Counted from the first letter of the stretch, positions 17,373 to 26,570 are shown. The stretch is 64,000 nt of DNA from Streptomyces noursei (GCF_001646665.1 NZ_LWBU01000043.1:165086-229085), one strand, 5' to 3'. Numbers and translations: made by a program. Notes: generated by a model not told the origin, from the letters alone.

Positions 17373-18334
17373 GCGGTCCGCACCTCACCTGTGTCAGAGG
17401 CGCAGGTGGGTACGGAGTCGAGCCACGCGGGTCCCTTGATGTAGATGTTGGTGACCCAGGCGCGGTAGTCGGGCAGGTAGGACCAGGCGTCGTTGGTGTA
17501 GCCGTCGGAGGTGACCGTCTCCGCGTGCTTCTGGCACTGGACGCGGACGGTCGTCGGGCCGGGGAACGCGTACACGCGCGCGGCCCGCACCGACGGCTGC
17601 GCCTTCGTCCACACGCCCTCGCCCCAGGTGCTGAAGACGTGCCCGGTCACCGGCCCGGTGTCCACCCGGACGGCGCCGAAGTACCCGCCGTCCAGGCGGA
17701 CGTCGCTGACCATCAGCCTGGTGCCGGACTGCCGCGCCTCCGCCATCTTCCCGGCGCCCAGGTACAGGGCGATGTGGTGCAGCTTCTGCGAGTTGCCCCA
17801 GACCAGCAGGTCGCCAGGGACCAGCGGGGCGAGCCCCTGCGCGGCGGTGAAGCGTTCCGCGGCGCGGTGCGTGTAGTACTGCGCGGAGGCCACGCCGTTG
17901 AGGATGTCCTCGCCGGTGGCCCGGGCGTAGGCGTGGCGCACCAGGCCGGAGCAGTCGAAGCCGAGCCGCTCGGGGTCGTGCTCGCTGGCCGGGTCGGTCG
18001 GGTCGACCTGTCCGTACGTGGGGCCGGGCCGCGGGCCGTGCCCGCCGCCCCACGTGTACCAGACACCCGCCGCCACCTGCTCGCACGCGGCGGCCACGGC
18101 GCGCTCGGCCGCCGCGGAGGCCCCGGGCGCGCGGACGGCACACGTGTCGTCGGCGGCCACGGCACCGGACGCGGCCACCGCACCGGACGCGGCCACCGCA
18201 CCGGAGGCGGGCGCGGGTGCGGCCGCCTGTGCGGGCCGGGGCACCGGGGGTGCCCCCGACGCGGGCGCCGGCGCCCAGAGGAGGAGGACGGTCCACGCGG
18301 TGAGCGCGGCGATGGCGTGGCGGCGTCGAAGCAT
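17360..18334 (-). CDS. Secreted NlpC/P60-family peptidoglycan endopeptidase
   Basis: 324 residues with a Sec signal peptide (AIAALTAWTVLLLWAPAPAS). The catalytic core has FDCSGLVRHAYARATG (Cys128) and, after VPGDLLVWG, the histidine pair KLHHIALYLG (His187 as probable base). NlpC/P60 enzymes cut gamma-D-Glu-diaminopimelate or related bonds in cell-wall peptides. A further 120-residue C-terminal domain (GPVTGHVFSTWGEGVWTKAQ; TVRVQCQKHAETVTSDGYTN; LPDYRAWVTNIYIKGPAWLD) looks SH3-like, a typical wall-binding module. A GAVAAS peptide is repeated three times after the signal sequence, encoded by an 18-bp tandem repeat near 18160-18205. ATG 18334 has a GAGGGA ribosome site. Convergent with the VOC gene. 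Confidence 0.85.
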   Translation of the reverse strand: MLRRRHAIAALTAWTVLLLWAPAPASGAPPVPRPAQAAAPAPASGAVAASGAVAASGAVAADDTCAVRAPGASAAAERAVAAACEQVAAGVWYTWGGGHGPRPGPTYGQVDPTDPASEHDPERLGFDCSGLVRHAYARATGEDILNGVASAQYYTHRAAERFTAAQGLAPLVPGDLLVWGNSQKLHHIALYLGAGKMAEARQSGTRLMVSDVRLDGGYFGAVRVDTGPVTGHVFSTWGEGVWTKAQPSVRAARVYAFPGPTTVRVQCQKHAETVTSDGYTNDAWSYLPDYRAWVTNIYIKGPAWLDSVPTCASDTGEVRTAQGR

Positions 18335-18473
18335 GCTGGTCCCTCGTTCCCCGGAGACGTTCCTGTCCGGAAGCAGCCTGTGTGCCGTGCCGTCCGGTGG
18401 CGAGACCCCGGCCGCGCACCATCCGGACGGGCAACGGGAAACCCGCCGGGAAACCCCCGGCGACCGGGCCGGA

Positions 18474-21400
18474 TCAGGGGCGTGCACAGGCGCCGCCGAG
18501 CGGGACCGGCAGGTCGGGCAGCAGCCGCTCGCGCTCCTCGGGGCCGATGCGCTGCCGCACCCGGCAGATCTCCGCCAGCCGGCTCCCGACGTCCAGGTCC
18601 CACAGCCGTACGGTGCCGTCGTTGCTGCTGCTGGCCACCGTCCGCCCGTCCCGGGAGAACGCGATGCCCCACACCGCGTTCGTATGACCCGTCAGGGCCG
18701 CCCACAACCGGCGCCCCGGCACGTCCCACAGCCGGACCGTGCGGTCGTTGCCGCTGCTCGCGAGCGTCCGCCCGTCGGGGGAGAAGGCGATGCCGCGCGC
18801 CGAACCGGTGTGGCCGGTCAGCGCCCCGACCGAGCGGCGCGAGGGGACGTCCCACAGCCGTACGACGCCGTCGTTGCCGCTGCTGGCGAGCATCCGGCCG
18901 TCCGGCCCGAACGCCACGCCACGGACGGCGCCGGTATGGCCGGTGAGGACGGCCAGCGGCCGCCGGGAGGCGACGTCCCACAGCCGTACGGCCAGGTCGT
19001 CCCCGGCGCTGGCGAGCGTCCGCCCGTCGGGACTGAACGCGACGTCGTTGGCGAAGTCGGTGTGACCGGTCAGCACCGCCGAGGACCGCCGGGACGCCAC
19101 GTCCCACAGCCGGACCCTGCCGTCGGACCCGGCCGACGCGAGCGTCCGCCCGTCCGGCGAGAACGCCACCGAGAACACGTCCCCGCGCGTCCAGGTGAGG
19201 ACGGCCGGCGGACGCCGGGAGGCCACGTCCCACAGCCGCACCGTGCCGTCGGACCCGGCCGACGCGAGCGTCCGCCCGTCCGGCGCGAACGCCACCGAGA
19301 ACACCGTCTCCCGGTGACCCGTGAACGTCGCCAGGACCCGGCGCCCCGCCACGTCCCACAGCCGCACCGTGTGGTCGGCGTCCGCCGTGGCCAGCGTCCG
19401 CCCGTCCGGGCTGTACGCGGCCTGCCAGATCTCGGTGAACGGACGCGGCGTCAGGACCGAGCCCCGCAGGTCCCACAGCGCCACCGACCGGTCGAACCCG
19501 GCGGTGGCCAGCACCGCGCCGCCCGGATCGACGGCCACCCCCAGCACGTAGTCGGTGTGGCCGGTCAGCGTCACGGCCGGCCGGCCGCTGCGCACGTCCC
19601 ACAACCGGGTCGTCCCGTCGCCGCCCGCGCTGACCACCGTCGTACCGTCGGGCGTGAACGCGACCGCGTTGACGTCGTCGTCGTGCCCCGTCAGCACCCG
19701 CCCGCCACGGCCCGACCGGGCGTCCCACAGCCGCACCGCCCGGTCCACGCCCCCGGTGGCCACGGTCCGGCCGTCCGGGGCGAACGCTGCGCCGAGCACC
19801 TCGTCCGTGTGCCCCCGCAGGACGGCCAACGGCCGGCCGCTCGCGCCGTCCCACAGCCGCACGGTCCGGTCGGACCCGGCCGACACCAGCGTCCGCCCGT
19901 CCGGCGCGTACGCCACGGCGTTGACCCTCCCCGCGTGACCGGGCAGCAGTGCCATGACCCGCGCCCCGGGGACGTCCCACAGCAGGACCGTGCCGTCCGC
20001 CCCCGCGACGGCCAGCGTCCGCCCCCGCGGCGCGAACGCCACCGAACGCGCGCCCGTGGTGCGGGCCGGCAGCACCGCCGCCCCCGCCCCCGCCCGGCGC
20101 CCGGCCGGGTCCCACAGGCGCACCGGCCCCGCCGTGGACGTCACCGCGAGGGTCCGCCCGTCCGGGGCGAAGGCCACCGCGCGCACCCGCCCGCGGACCG
20201 CGTACGTCGCGGTGGTCCGGCGGTCGGCCACCCGCCACAGCCGCACGGTGCCGTCCGAACTCGCCGACGCCACCAGCCGCGCATCCGGCGCGAAGGCCAC
20301 CGCGTTGACCGGCCCGCGATGGCCGCGCAGCCGGGCGGAGAAGGCCTGCGACTGGGTGCTCAGCAGCGCCCCGCGCGCCTCGGTCGTCGCCTCCGTGCGG
20401 TAGGCCTCCTCGGCCAGCAGCATGGACGCCTCCGGCCGGCCCGAGGCGAGCGAGGTGGACCGCACCGCGAGCGCCTGCGAGCGCGCCACGCGCTCCTGGT
20501 CGAGGGCGCCGGCCCGCTGCTGGTAGGCCACGCCCCCCGCGGTCAGCGCGAGGGCCAGCAGCACGACGAGCGTGGCCAGCATCCGCTGCTGCCACCGCAC
20601 CTGGCGCCTGGCCTGCGCTGCCCGGCCGTCCTCCTCCGCCCGGCTCGCGCGCAGGAACGCCGCCTCGCGGGGGCCGAGCCTGCTCGCGCCGTCCAGCTCG
20701 TCCGCCCAGGTGCGCACGGTGTCCAGACGGGTCCCGCGGTACAGCGCGGACGGGTCGCGCCCCTCGCGCTCCCACTCCTCGGCGGCCTGGGCGAGCTGCT
20801 GGTGGATCAGCAGCCCGGCCCGGTCGGCGTGGATCCAGCCGTGCAGCCGGGGCCAGGCGTGGAGCAGCGCCTCGTGGGTGATCTCGACGGTGTCGCTGTC
20901 CAGGGTGATCAGCCGGGCCCGGACGAAGGCGTCCAGCGCCGCCGCGGCGCCCTCCGCGTCCGCGAACTGCTCCAGCAGCGCCGTCCGGCCCGTCCGCCTC
21001 CGGGTGGCCCCGGCGCCGTCGGCGACGTGCACCAGCCGCACCAGCATCCGCCGCAGGGCCCGCTGTTCGGCCGGGTACAGACGGGCGAACACGTCCTCCG
21101 CCGTGCGCGCGACCGCCCCCTGGATGCCGCCGGTCGCCTCGTACCCGGCGACGGTCAGGGTGGCGCCCTCGCGCCGCTGCCAGGTGGCCATGAGCGCGTG
21201 GGACACCAGCGGCAGGGCGCCGGACGGGGCACGCTCCGGGGCCCCCCGGGGGCCGGCCGGGTCGCCCGGGTCGTCGCGCAGCCCGGCGTCCCGCAGCAGC
21301 AGCGGGACCAGCCCCGGTTCGAGCGCCGCGCCCGCGAGCAGGGCCGGGCGCGTGATGGCCTCGCACAGCTCGGCCACGGACATGGGGGGCAGCACGAACA

Positions 21401-22379
21401 GCCCCTCCGTGAAGAGGGACGGCGGATCGGGGAGGTCCAGGCACCTGCCGGTGAAGTCGGCCCGGACGCCGATCACCACGACGGCGGCGTCGTACCCGGT
21501 GGTCTCCGGGCGGGAGGTGGCGAGGGCGGTGAGCACCCGGACGAAGGCCCGCCGTTCGTCCTCGTCGGAGCAGAGCGTGAACAGCTCCTCGAACTGGTCG
21601 ACGACGAGCACCGGCCGGACGGGCGGAGGCCGCCGGCCCCCGGACTCGGGTGCCGCCCCGTCCCCCTCGCCGCGCCCCGGAGCGCGGGCGCCAGGCACCC
21701 GCCCGCCGTCCGGCGGGCCCCCGCCCGACAGCAGGCGCACGGCCTCCAGCAGGGCCTCCGGCCGCTCCCGCAACTGCCCTACGCCGACGCCGTGATCGCT
21801 CCCGAGGGCCTTGGCCGTGCGGTCCAGCAGCTCCTGCAGCGGCTGTGCGGTGGGCGTGCACACCACCAGCGGCCATCCGTCGGCGCCGGCCGTCGGGAAC
21901 CCGCCCGGCCGCCGGAGAGCCGGTACGAGACCGGCGTTGAGCAGCGAGGACTTGCCCGCCCCCGACGGGGCGACCACCAGCAGCGGCCCACCACCGAGCC
22001 GTTCGAACACCCGCTCCACCAGGGCGGCCGTCACCCGCTCGCGGCCGAAGAACCACCCCGCGTCCTGCGGCCCGAAGGCCGACAGGCCGCGGTAGGGGCA
22101 GTTGTCCTCCGGCCGGCCGGCGGGCGGCCCGGGGGGCGGCGTCTCCCGCACCAGGCGCAGCAGTTCGCCGTCCGCCCCCAGGACCTGGTCGCACCGGCGC
22201 GCCACATCGACGGTGACCCGCTTCGCGCCGGTCTCGATCTTGCTGAGATAACCCTTGCTGTAGTGCGTCCGACGCGCCAGGTCGGCCAGGGACAACCCGC
22301 GTCGCAGTCGCAGGTGTCTCAGCCGCGCCGAGAAGGACTCGGCGACGTCGTCGGGCGGTTCGCACGGACGGTCGGTCAT
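18474..22379 (-). CDS. HTH-nSTAND NTPase with 14 WD40 repeats
   Basis: 1301 residues. An XRE-type helix-turn-helix occupies residues 17-70 (LRLRRGLSLADLARRTHYSK). Then follows a STAND-type P-loop NTPase: CPYRGLSAFGPQDAGWFFGR, Walker A APSGAGKSSLLNAG (138-151), Walker B VLVVDQFEELF (257-267). A membrane helix (MLATLVVLLALALTAGG) precedes a coiled segment with QERVARSQALAVRS and then 14 WD40 repeats (about 690-1275), each near 42 residues and ending RLWD. Fourteen units fit two seven-bladed propellers. STAND proteins switch on nucleotide binding after a signal is sensed by the repeats; the target is unknown. The start is set by the HTH; an in-frame ATG lies 36 bases upstream but lacks a ribosome site. 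Confidence 0.9.
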   Translation of the reverse strand: MTDRPCEPPDDVAESFSARLRHLRLRRGLSLADLARRTHYSKGYLSKIETGAKRVTVDVARRCDQVLGADGELLRLVRETPPPGPPAGRPEDNCPYRGLSAFGPQDAGWFFGRERVTAALVERVFERLGGGPLLVVAPSGAGKSSLLNAGLVPALRRPGGFPTAGADGWPLVVCTPTAQPLQELLDRTAKALGSDHGVGVGQLRERPEALLEAVRLLSGGGPPDGGRVPGARAPGRGEGDGAAPESGGRRPPPVRPVLVVDQFEELFTLCSDEDERRAFVRVLTALATSRPETTGYDAAVVVIGVRADFTGRCLDLPDPPSLFTEGLFVLPPMSVAELCEAITRPALLAGAALEPGLVPLLLRDAGLRDDPGDPAGPRGAPERAPSGALPLVSHALMATWQRREGATLTVAGYEATGGIQGAVARTAEDVFARLYPAEQRALRRMLVRLVHVADGAGATRRRTGRTALLEQFADAEGAAAALDAFVRARLITLDSDTVEITHEALLHAWPRLHGWIHADRAGLLIHQQLAQAAEEWEREGRDPSALYRGTRLDTVRTWADELDGASRLGPREAAFLRASRAEEDGRAAQARRQVRWQQRMLATLVVLLALALTAGGVAYQQRAGALDQERVARSQALAVRSTSLASGRPEASMLLAEEAYRTEATTEARGALLSTQSQAFSARLRGHRGPVNAVAFAPDARLVASASSDGTVRLWRVADRRTTATYAVRGRVRAVAFAPDGRTLAVTSTAGPVRLWDPAGRRAGAGAAVLPARTTGARSVAFAPRGRTLAVAGADGTVLLWDVPGARVMALLPGHAGRVNAVAYAPDGRTLVSAGSDRTVRLWDGASGRPLAVLRGHTDEVLGAAFAPDGRTVATGGVDRAVRLWDARSGRGGRVLTGHDDDVNAVAFTPDGTTVVSAGGDGTTRLWDVRSGRPAVTLTGHTDYVLGVAVDPGGAVLATAGFDRSVALWDLRGSVLTPRPFTEIWQAAYSPDGRTLATADADHTVRLWDVAGRRVLATFTGHRETVFSVAFAPDGRTLASAGSDGTVRLWDVASRRPPAVLTWTRGDVFSVAFSPDGRTLASAGSDGRVRLWDVASRRSSAVLTGHTDFANDVAFSPDGRTLASAGDDLAVRLWDVASRRPLAVLTGHTGAVRGVAFGPDGRMLASSGNDGVVRLWDVPSRRSVGALTGHTGSARGIAFSPDGRTLASSGNDRTVRLWDVPGRRLWAALTGHTNAVWGIAFSRDGRTVASSSNDGTVRLWDLDVGSRLAEICRVRQRIGPEERERLLPDLPVPLGGACARP

Positions 22380-22572
22380 CCGTCCGCGTTCCGGATCCCC
22401 CAAAGCATCCCCCATGGCAAGGTGCGCCCGGACAGTGAGATGACAGGAGCCCAGGCTACAGCGGGGGTACGACACCGGACCGCACCATTCGTCCGGTGTG
22501 GCGGGAACAGGACTTCCGGAGCCGCCGGCACGGCGGCTCCGGAAGCGGTCCACGATGCCGGGAGCGGCGGCG

Positions 22573-22944
22573 TTACGGCTGGAGGGTGATCGAGTTGATC
22601 GGCGTCATGTCCTTGTCGATGTACGTGTTCGGGTAGAGGTAGCCCTGGCATCCGGTGCCGTTGTACCCGGTGCAGGTGCGGACGGTGGCGTTTCCGGTCT
22701 GGTTGTTCAGGATGCGGTACGTCCCGTACATGTTGCTGAGGTTGTGGGCCCCGTACGTGTAGTACCGGTGCGTCGGGCGGTCGTTGTTCCAGCCCGCACC
22801 CGGGTACAGACAGACGTAGCCCGACGGGCACCCGTGGCTGGTGGCGGCCTCCGCCGCCTGGGCCTGGGTGGCGGTGACCGTGGTCATCGTCCCGACGGCG
22901 AGCGCGAGTGCCGCGGCGGTCCTCATGATCTTCGTCTTGCGCAC
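22573..22944 (-). CDS. Secreted peptidase-inhibitor family I36-like protein
   Basis: 123 residues with a Sec signal (MRTAAALALAVGTMTTVTAT, cleavage near TQAQA/AEA). The mature part shows the I36/SMPI-like small beta-crystallin-type fold signature: CPSGYVCLYPGAGWNNDRPT, YYTYGAHNLSNMYGTYRILN, TCTGYNGTGCQGYLYPNTYI, with four cysteines. I36 founders inhibit metalloproteases; many streptomycete relatives are uncharacterised. GTG 22944 is chosen over ATG 22926 because AAGGGGG lies six bases before it. It is monocistronic, between the nSTAND gene and a frameshifted membrane protein gene. Confidence 0.8.
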   Translation of the reverse strand: MRKTKIMRTAAALALAVGTMTTVTATQAQAAEAATSHGCPSGYVCLYPGAGWNNDRPTHRYYTYGAHNLSNMYGTYRILNNQTGNATVRTCTGYNGTGCQGYLYPNTYIDKDMTPINSITLQP

Positions 22945-23102
22945 GTTTCCCCCTTGGTGGGTCCTGCGGTGTGCTGACGGATCCAGACTGTCCGCGGCGC
23001 CACCCGGGGTGAACCGGTTTCCCGTTGCCCGTCCCGCCCCGCCTCGGGAAACCGCCTCCCACCAGCCGTTCCCGGGCCGCGGGTCAACACCGCCGGAGAC
23101 CC

Positions 23103-23961
23103 TCACCGGTGCGACGGGGCACCCGCGTCCGGCACGTCCGTACGCGGCCGGGGCAGCCGGCCGTGCCGCGCCAGACGTTCCCGGAGCCGGGCGTGGCGGA
23201 ACTGGTGGACGGGACCGACCTGGCGCAGCAGCCCCAGTTCGTGCGCGTCGTCGAGGAAGGCCTGCAACCGCCAGGGAAGTCGGCCGCGCGCCGCCGGCAC
23301 CAGCCTCGCGGCGGTGTAGTGCGGCCAGGAGGAGGCCGCCAGCGCGAGCACCAGCCCGGTCGGTCCCACACCCGGCACCAGCGTCGCCACCGCCCTCAGC
23401 ACCTCCGGGGCCACCGGACCGGTCGCCTTCGGCACCACGGCGATGTCGAGGGGGAGGGTGACGAGCAGGACGCCGATCCCGGCGCCGACGAGCGTCACCA
23501 GCCGGTCCGCCCGGACGGCGGAGGCCGGGGTGATCAGGTCGTCGGGGCCCGTCGTCCCGCGCACCCAGTGCAGCAGGGCCTGCACCGCGCCCAGGGCGGC
23601 GCCCATGGTCAGGCCGTACGCCCAGGGCAGCTCCGGCGCCGGTGACGAGCCGTCGGCGGCGGCCTCGTGGGCCGGCCGCACGACCAGGGCGTACAGCCGC
23701 AGCGCGGCCGCCGTGAGGACCGTCGTGACCACGAACGTGACCGCCGCGCGCGGGAGTCGGTGCCGCCAGTTCCGGGTGGTGAGGGTCCCGCGGCCGGGCA
23801 GGCCACGCCCATACGGACAGGACGCCGAACGTCGTGATCACCGTCGACAGGACCGAGCCTCCGGTCGAGGCGAGTGTGCCGCCCCATCCCGCCCAGAGCC
23901 CCGCCGGCACCAGGGCCACCGTCCCGCACAGCACCCACACCCATGCCCAAGGCTTCCGCAC
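23103..23961 (-). pseudogene. Membrane protein with NACHT-NTPase-like C-terminal tail, interrupted by a one-base frameshift
   Basis: A good start (GTG 23961 with GGAGGGG five bases upstream) opens a frame with two hydrophobic helices (WVWVLCGTVALVPAGLW, STVITTFGVLSVWAW). Near 23795-23815 this frame runs into Arg/Pro/His-rich nonsense, while the +1-shifted frame, open from 23837, continues with GRGLPGRGTLTTRNWRHRLP, further helices and a tail WRLQAFLDDAHELGLLRQVG then PVHQFRHARLRERLA. That tail is the typical ending of streptomycete membrane-anchored NACHT-type NTPases. The two frames join into one ~285-residue protein if one base is added or removed. Either a natural frameshift/pseudogene or a sequencing indel; no NTPase domain is present in any case. 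Confidence 0.6.
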
Positions 23962-24100
23962 GTCCGCCCCTCCGTGTCGCGCCGTTCACGCGGATCAACG
24001 AGGCCGGGCACGGGCGGGCAACGGCGGGTCCCGGTCGGGGAGGTGCCGCGCGGGGCGGTGCTGCGGGGTGGGGGGCGGGGCCGGGGCCCTCGTCGGCGCC

Positions 24101-24127
24101 GGGGGCGGGGGCGGGGGCGGGGGCGGG
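24101..24127 (+). other. Strong G-quadruplex-forming tract
   Basis: Five consecutive runs of three to five G separated by single C bases, preceded by further G-runs from about 24068. Lies in a ~250-base non-coding gap (23962-24210) that otherwise shows no gene. On the + strand this is an ideal intramolecular G4 motif; on the other strand it is the upstream region of the frameshifted membrane protein gene. Confidence 0.6.
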
Positions 24128-24210
24128 TGCGGCGGCCGGCGGAGGCGGCGGTCCCGGCGGGGGAGCGGTGCGCCCCGGGGCGGGCGCCGTCGCGGTGTCC
24201 TCCGGGCGTC

Positions 24211-24417
24211 TCAGCACGAGGGCGCGGGGAATGTGTGGCAGGAGTGCGGGTCGTGAGCCGAGAGGTGTCGTACGCCATGGACCGGCTCCGGTAAGTCCCT
24301 GGCGTCCGGCCCCGGTTCTCTCCCCAGGGGGAGGTGGGCCGGTGACCCGAGTAAGACGATCAGCTCCGCGTCCGTCTCACGGTCCGTCCAGTGGTCGCCG
24401 CCCGACTCTTCGATCAT
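24211..24417 (-). CDS. Short peptide gene with a lasso-leader-like segment (hypothetical)
   Basis: 68 codons from ATG 24417. The N-terminal half MIEESGGDHWTDRETDAELI then VLLGSPAHLPLG resembles leader peptides of albusnodin-type lasso precursors (…ELIxLLGxPxxLTxG). The usual Thr two residues before the cleavage point is replaced (HLPLG), and the downstream half GREPGPDARDLPEPVHG does not look like a known lasso core. No cyclase, protease or RRE gene is in view, so it would be an orphan or a decayed precursor. Weak ribosome-site evidence (AAAGGACAG eight bases upstream). Could also be chance. Confidence 0.35.
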   Translation of the reverse strand: MIEESGGDHWTDRETDAELIVLLGSPAHLPLGREPGPDARDLPEPVHGVRHLSAHDPHSCHTFPAPSC

Positions 24418-24592
24418 CCGACTGTCCTTTCGAAGCACGGTGTGTGCTGAGCACCGTAGAAGCCGGACGGTGGCCGCACATCCTCCGCTGTGCGTATCCC
24501 GTCCGCGGTATCCCCCGGCCGGTATGCCGGACTCCGCCCGTCCGCCCGTCCGCCGGTCCGTCGAGCCGCCCGGCACCCGCCCGCCGGGCCCG

Positions 24593-25258
24593 TCAGGCCG
24601 CCGCGTCCGCGAGCAGCCGGGCCAGCGGCTCCGGGACGGACGCCGGGTCCAACTGCCGGACGAGCGCCCGCGCGTACTGCGACTTGCGGCCGCTGTGGGT
24701 GCCCATGAACCGGTGCAGCCGCTGCTCCTCCGTCCGCTCCCGCTGCGCGGGCTGGTTCCGGAAGGTGCGGTAGGCCCGCCACTCGCCCTCGTCGGCGATC
24801 ACCCGCAGGACCGTCTCGGTGCCCACCGCCCGTATCAACTCGTCCTCCAGGTCGGCCACGCACACGTGGAAGCCCCGCAGCTCCATGCCGGCGCGGCCGA
24901 GGCCGTCGCCGAGCCCGGCGCGCGCGAGCCCGCGCAGGAACCAGCGCTCCTCCGCCGCGTCGCACAACCCCGCCACGTCCAGGCCGAGCCCCCGCGGGCC
25001 GAGGATCTCCAGGAACCGCCCGATGCCGGTCACCCCGCCGAGCGGCACGACGGGGAACCCCTCCGCGTCCAGGTCCCGGCCCAGGCGGGCGGCCAGCGTC
25101 TCGACCGCGACCCGGTCGCTGGGGCCCTCGACGAGAAGCACCCTCGCGGGCCGGATCCGGGCGGCGATCTCCCGTGCGCTCGCCGCCGCCCCGGCGGAGC
25201 CGTCACCGCCGGCCGCCCACGCGACCGTCGCCGACCGGAATCGTTCCACATCGTCCAT
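24593..25258 (-). CDS. Stand-alone TOPRIM (OLD-like) domain protein
   Basis: 221 residues. The core is an OLD-type [26 protein letters not shown] (catalytic Glu in VEG), [19 protein letters not shown] and the acidic DAAEERW / [16 protein letters not shown] region supplying the second metal site. The C-terminal part ([39 protein letters not shown]) is typical of streptomycete proteins annotated as TOPRIM nucleotidyl-transferase/hydrolase domain proteins. TOPRIM domains cut or join nucleic acids, e.g. in OLD nucleases. Here no ATPase or other partner is adjacent, so the activity and role remain unknown. ATG 25258 opens the conserved frame. Confidence 0.75.
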   Translation of the reverse strand: MDDVERFRSATVAWAAGGDGSAGAAASAREIAARIRPARVLLVEGPSDRVAVETLAARLGRDLDAEGFPVVPLGGVTGIGRFLEILGPRGLGLDVAGLCDAAEERWFLRGLARAGLGDGLGRAGMELRGFHVCVADLEDELIRAVGTETVLRVIADEGEWRAYRTFRNQPAQRERTEEQRLHRFMGTHSGRKSQYARALVRQLDPASVPEPLARLLADAAA

Positions 25259-25439
25259 TCGTCCGAGTCTCGCTCATCCGCCGCGCCGGCGCGGCCGATT
25301 TTCCGCCCGGCGGAGGCCGGTGATTACACCGATGCCGGGCCGGCCGCGGCGCCCTGACAGTGGGCACCCCCACCCGCCACGGCGATGCGGACCGGCCGCA
25401 CCGGTACGCACGCGCCACGACAGAGAGGACGACTCCGTC

Positions 25440-26381
25440 GTGCAGCAGCACAGCATCAACTCCGCCCCCGCCCCAGCCCCCACCACCGCCCCCGCACCCG
25501 GCGGGCGCCGCCGCCGGCCGGTCACCGCCGCCCTGGTGGCCCTCCTGGCCGTCGCCGGTCTCCAGACCGCCATGACCCCCGGCGCCCAGGCGGCGGACAA
25601 CCCCTACGAGCGCGGCCCCGCCCCCACCACGTCGAGCATCGAGGCCGCGCGCGGCCCGTACGCGGTGTCGCAGACCACCGTCTCGTCGCTGAGCGCCAGC
25701 GGCTTCGGCGGCGGCACGATCTATTACCCGACCACCACCAGCGACGGCACGTTCGGGGCGGTGGCCATCTCGCCCGGCTTCACCGGCACCCAGTCGTCCA
25801 TCGCCTGGCTCGGACCGCGCCTGGCCTCGCAGGGGTTCGTCGTCTTCACCATCGACACGATCACCACGCTCGACCAGCCCGACAGCCGGGGCCGCCAGCT
25901 GCTCGCCGCGCTCGACCACCTGACGCAGCGCAGCACGGTCAGAAGCCGTGTCGACAGCACCCGCCTCGGCGTGATGGGGCACTCCATGGGCGGCGGCGGA
26001 TCCCTGGAGGCGGCCAAGAGCCGCCCGTCGCTCCAGGCGGCGATCCCGCTCACCGGCTGGAACACCGACAAGACATGGCCGGAACTGAGGACCCCCACTC
26101 TGATCGTCGGGGCCGATGGCGACACCGTCGCCCCGGTGTCCTCGCACTCCGAGCCGTTCTACGAGTCGCTGCCGTCCACGCTCGACAAGGCGTACCTCGA
26201 ACTGAACAACGCCTCCCACTTCACCCCGAACACCTCCGACACCACGATCGCCAAGTACAGCATTTCGTGGCTCAAGCGGTTCATCGACAACGACACCCGC
26301 TACGAGCAGTTCCTGTGCCCGATACCGCGCCCGAGCCTGACCATCGAGGAGTACCGCGGCAACTGCCCGCACACCTCCTGA
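25440..26381 (+). CDS. Secreted cutinase / suberinase-like polyester hydrolase (PET-hydrolase family)
   Basis: 313-residue precursor; Sec signal cleaved after Gln-Ala at residue 51. The alpha/beta-hydrolase matches Thermobifida-type cutinases along its length: [67 protein letters not shown] (Ser182), [15 protein letters not shown] (Asp228), NNASHFTPN (His260), and a C-terminal Cys293-Cys309 disulfide. The aromatic-clamp Trp207 is kept, but the oxyanion-side Tyr is Phe114 and the usual Pro before Trp is Gly206. It should cleave ester polymers such as cutin or suberin; PET activity is possible. GTG 25440 is preceded by GAGAGGA. Stands alone, 215 bases before the LAL regulator. Confidence 0.9.
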   Translation: MQQHSINSAPAPAPTTAPAPGGRRRRPVTAALVALLAVAGLQTAMTPGAQAADNPYERGPAPTTSSIEAARGPYAVSQTTVSSLSASGFGGGTIYYPTTTSDGTFGAVAISPGFTGTQSSIAWLGPRLASQGFVVFTIDTITTLDQPDSRGRQLLAALDHLTQRSTVRSRVDSTRLGVMGHSMGGGGSLEAAKSRPSLQAAIPLTGWNTDKTWPELRTPTLIVGADGDTVAPVSSHSEPFYESLPSTLDKAYLELNNASHFTPNTSDTTIAKYSISWLKRFIDNDTRYEQFLCPIPRPSLTIEEYRGNCPHTS

Positions 26382-26570
26382 GCCCACCCGCCCGGTGGCG
26401 GCCGGCCCTCCCGGGCCCGGTCGCCGCCGGACGGCGTTGTGCTCGTGCACAGACTTCCCCCGCCGCCCTTATGAACCTGCCCAGCGACAGGACCACCGGC
26501 CGGACGTCCGCCCAGGCAGGAGCGGTCGAAGGGGGTGGACGACGCCGGTGGACGCGAGGCTTCCGGCACT

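Noticed and set aside
18018..22589. Very long open frame on the + strand opposite the WD40 gene (1523 codons)
   Set aside because: It is the antisense shadow of the highly biased WD40 gene; its product is Pro/Arg/His-rich repeats without any domain, whereas the minus strand encodes clear HTH, P-loop and WD40 motifs.
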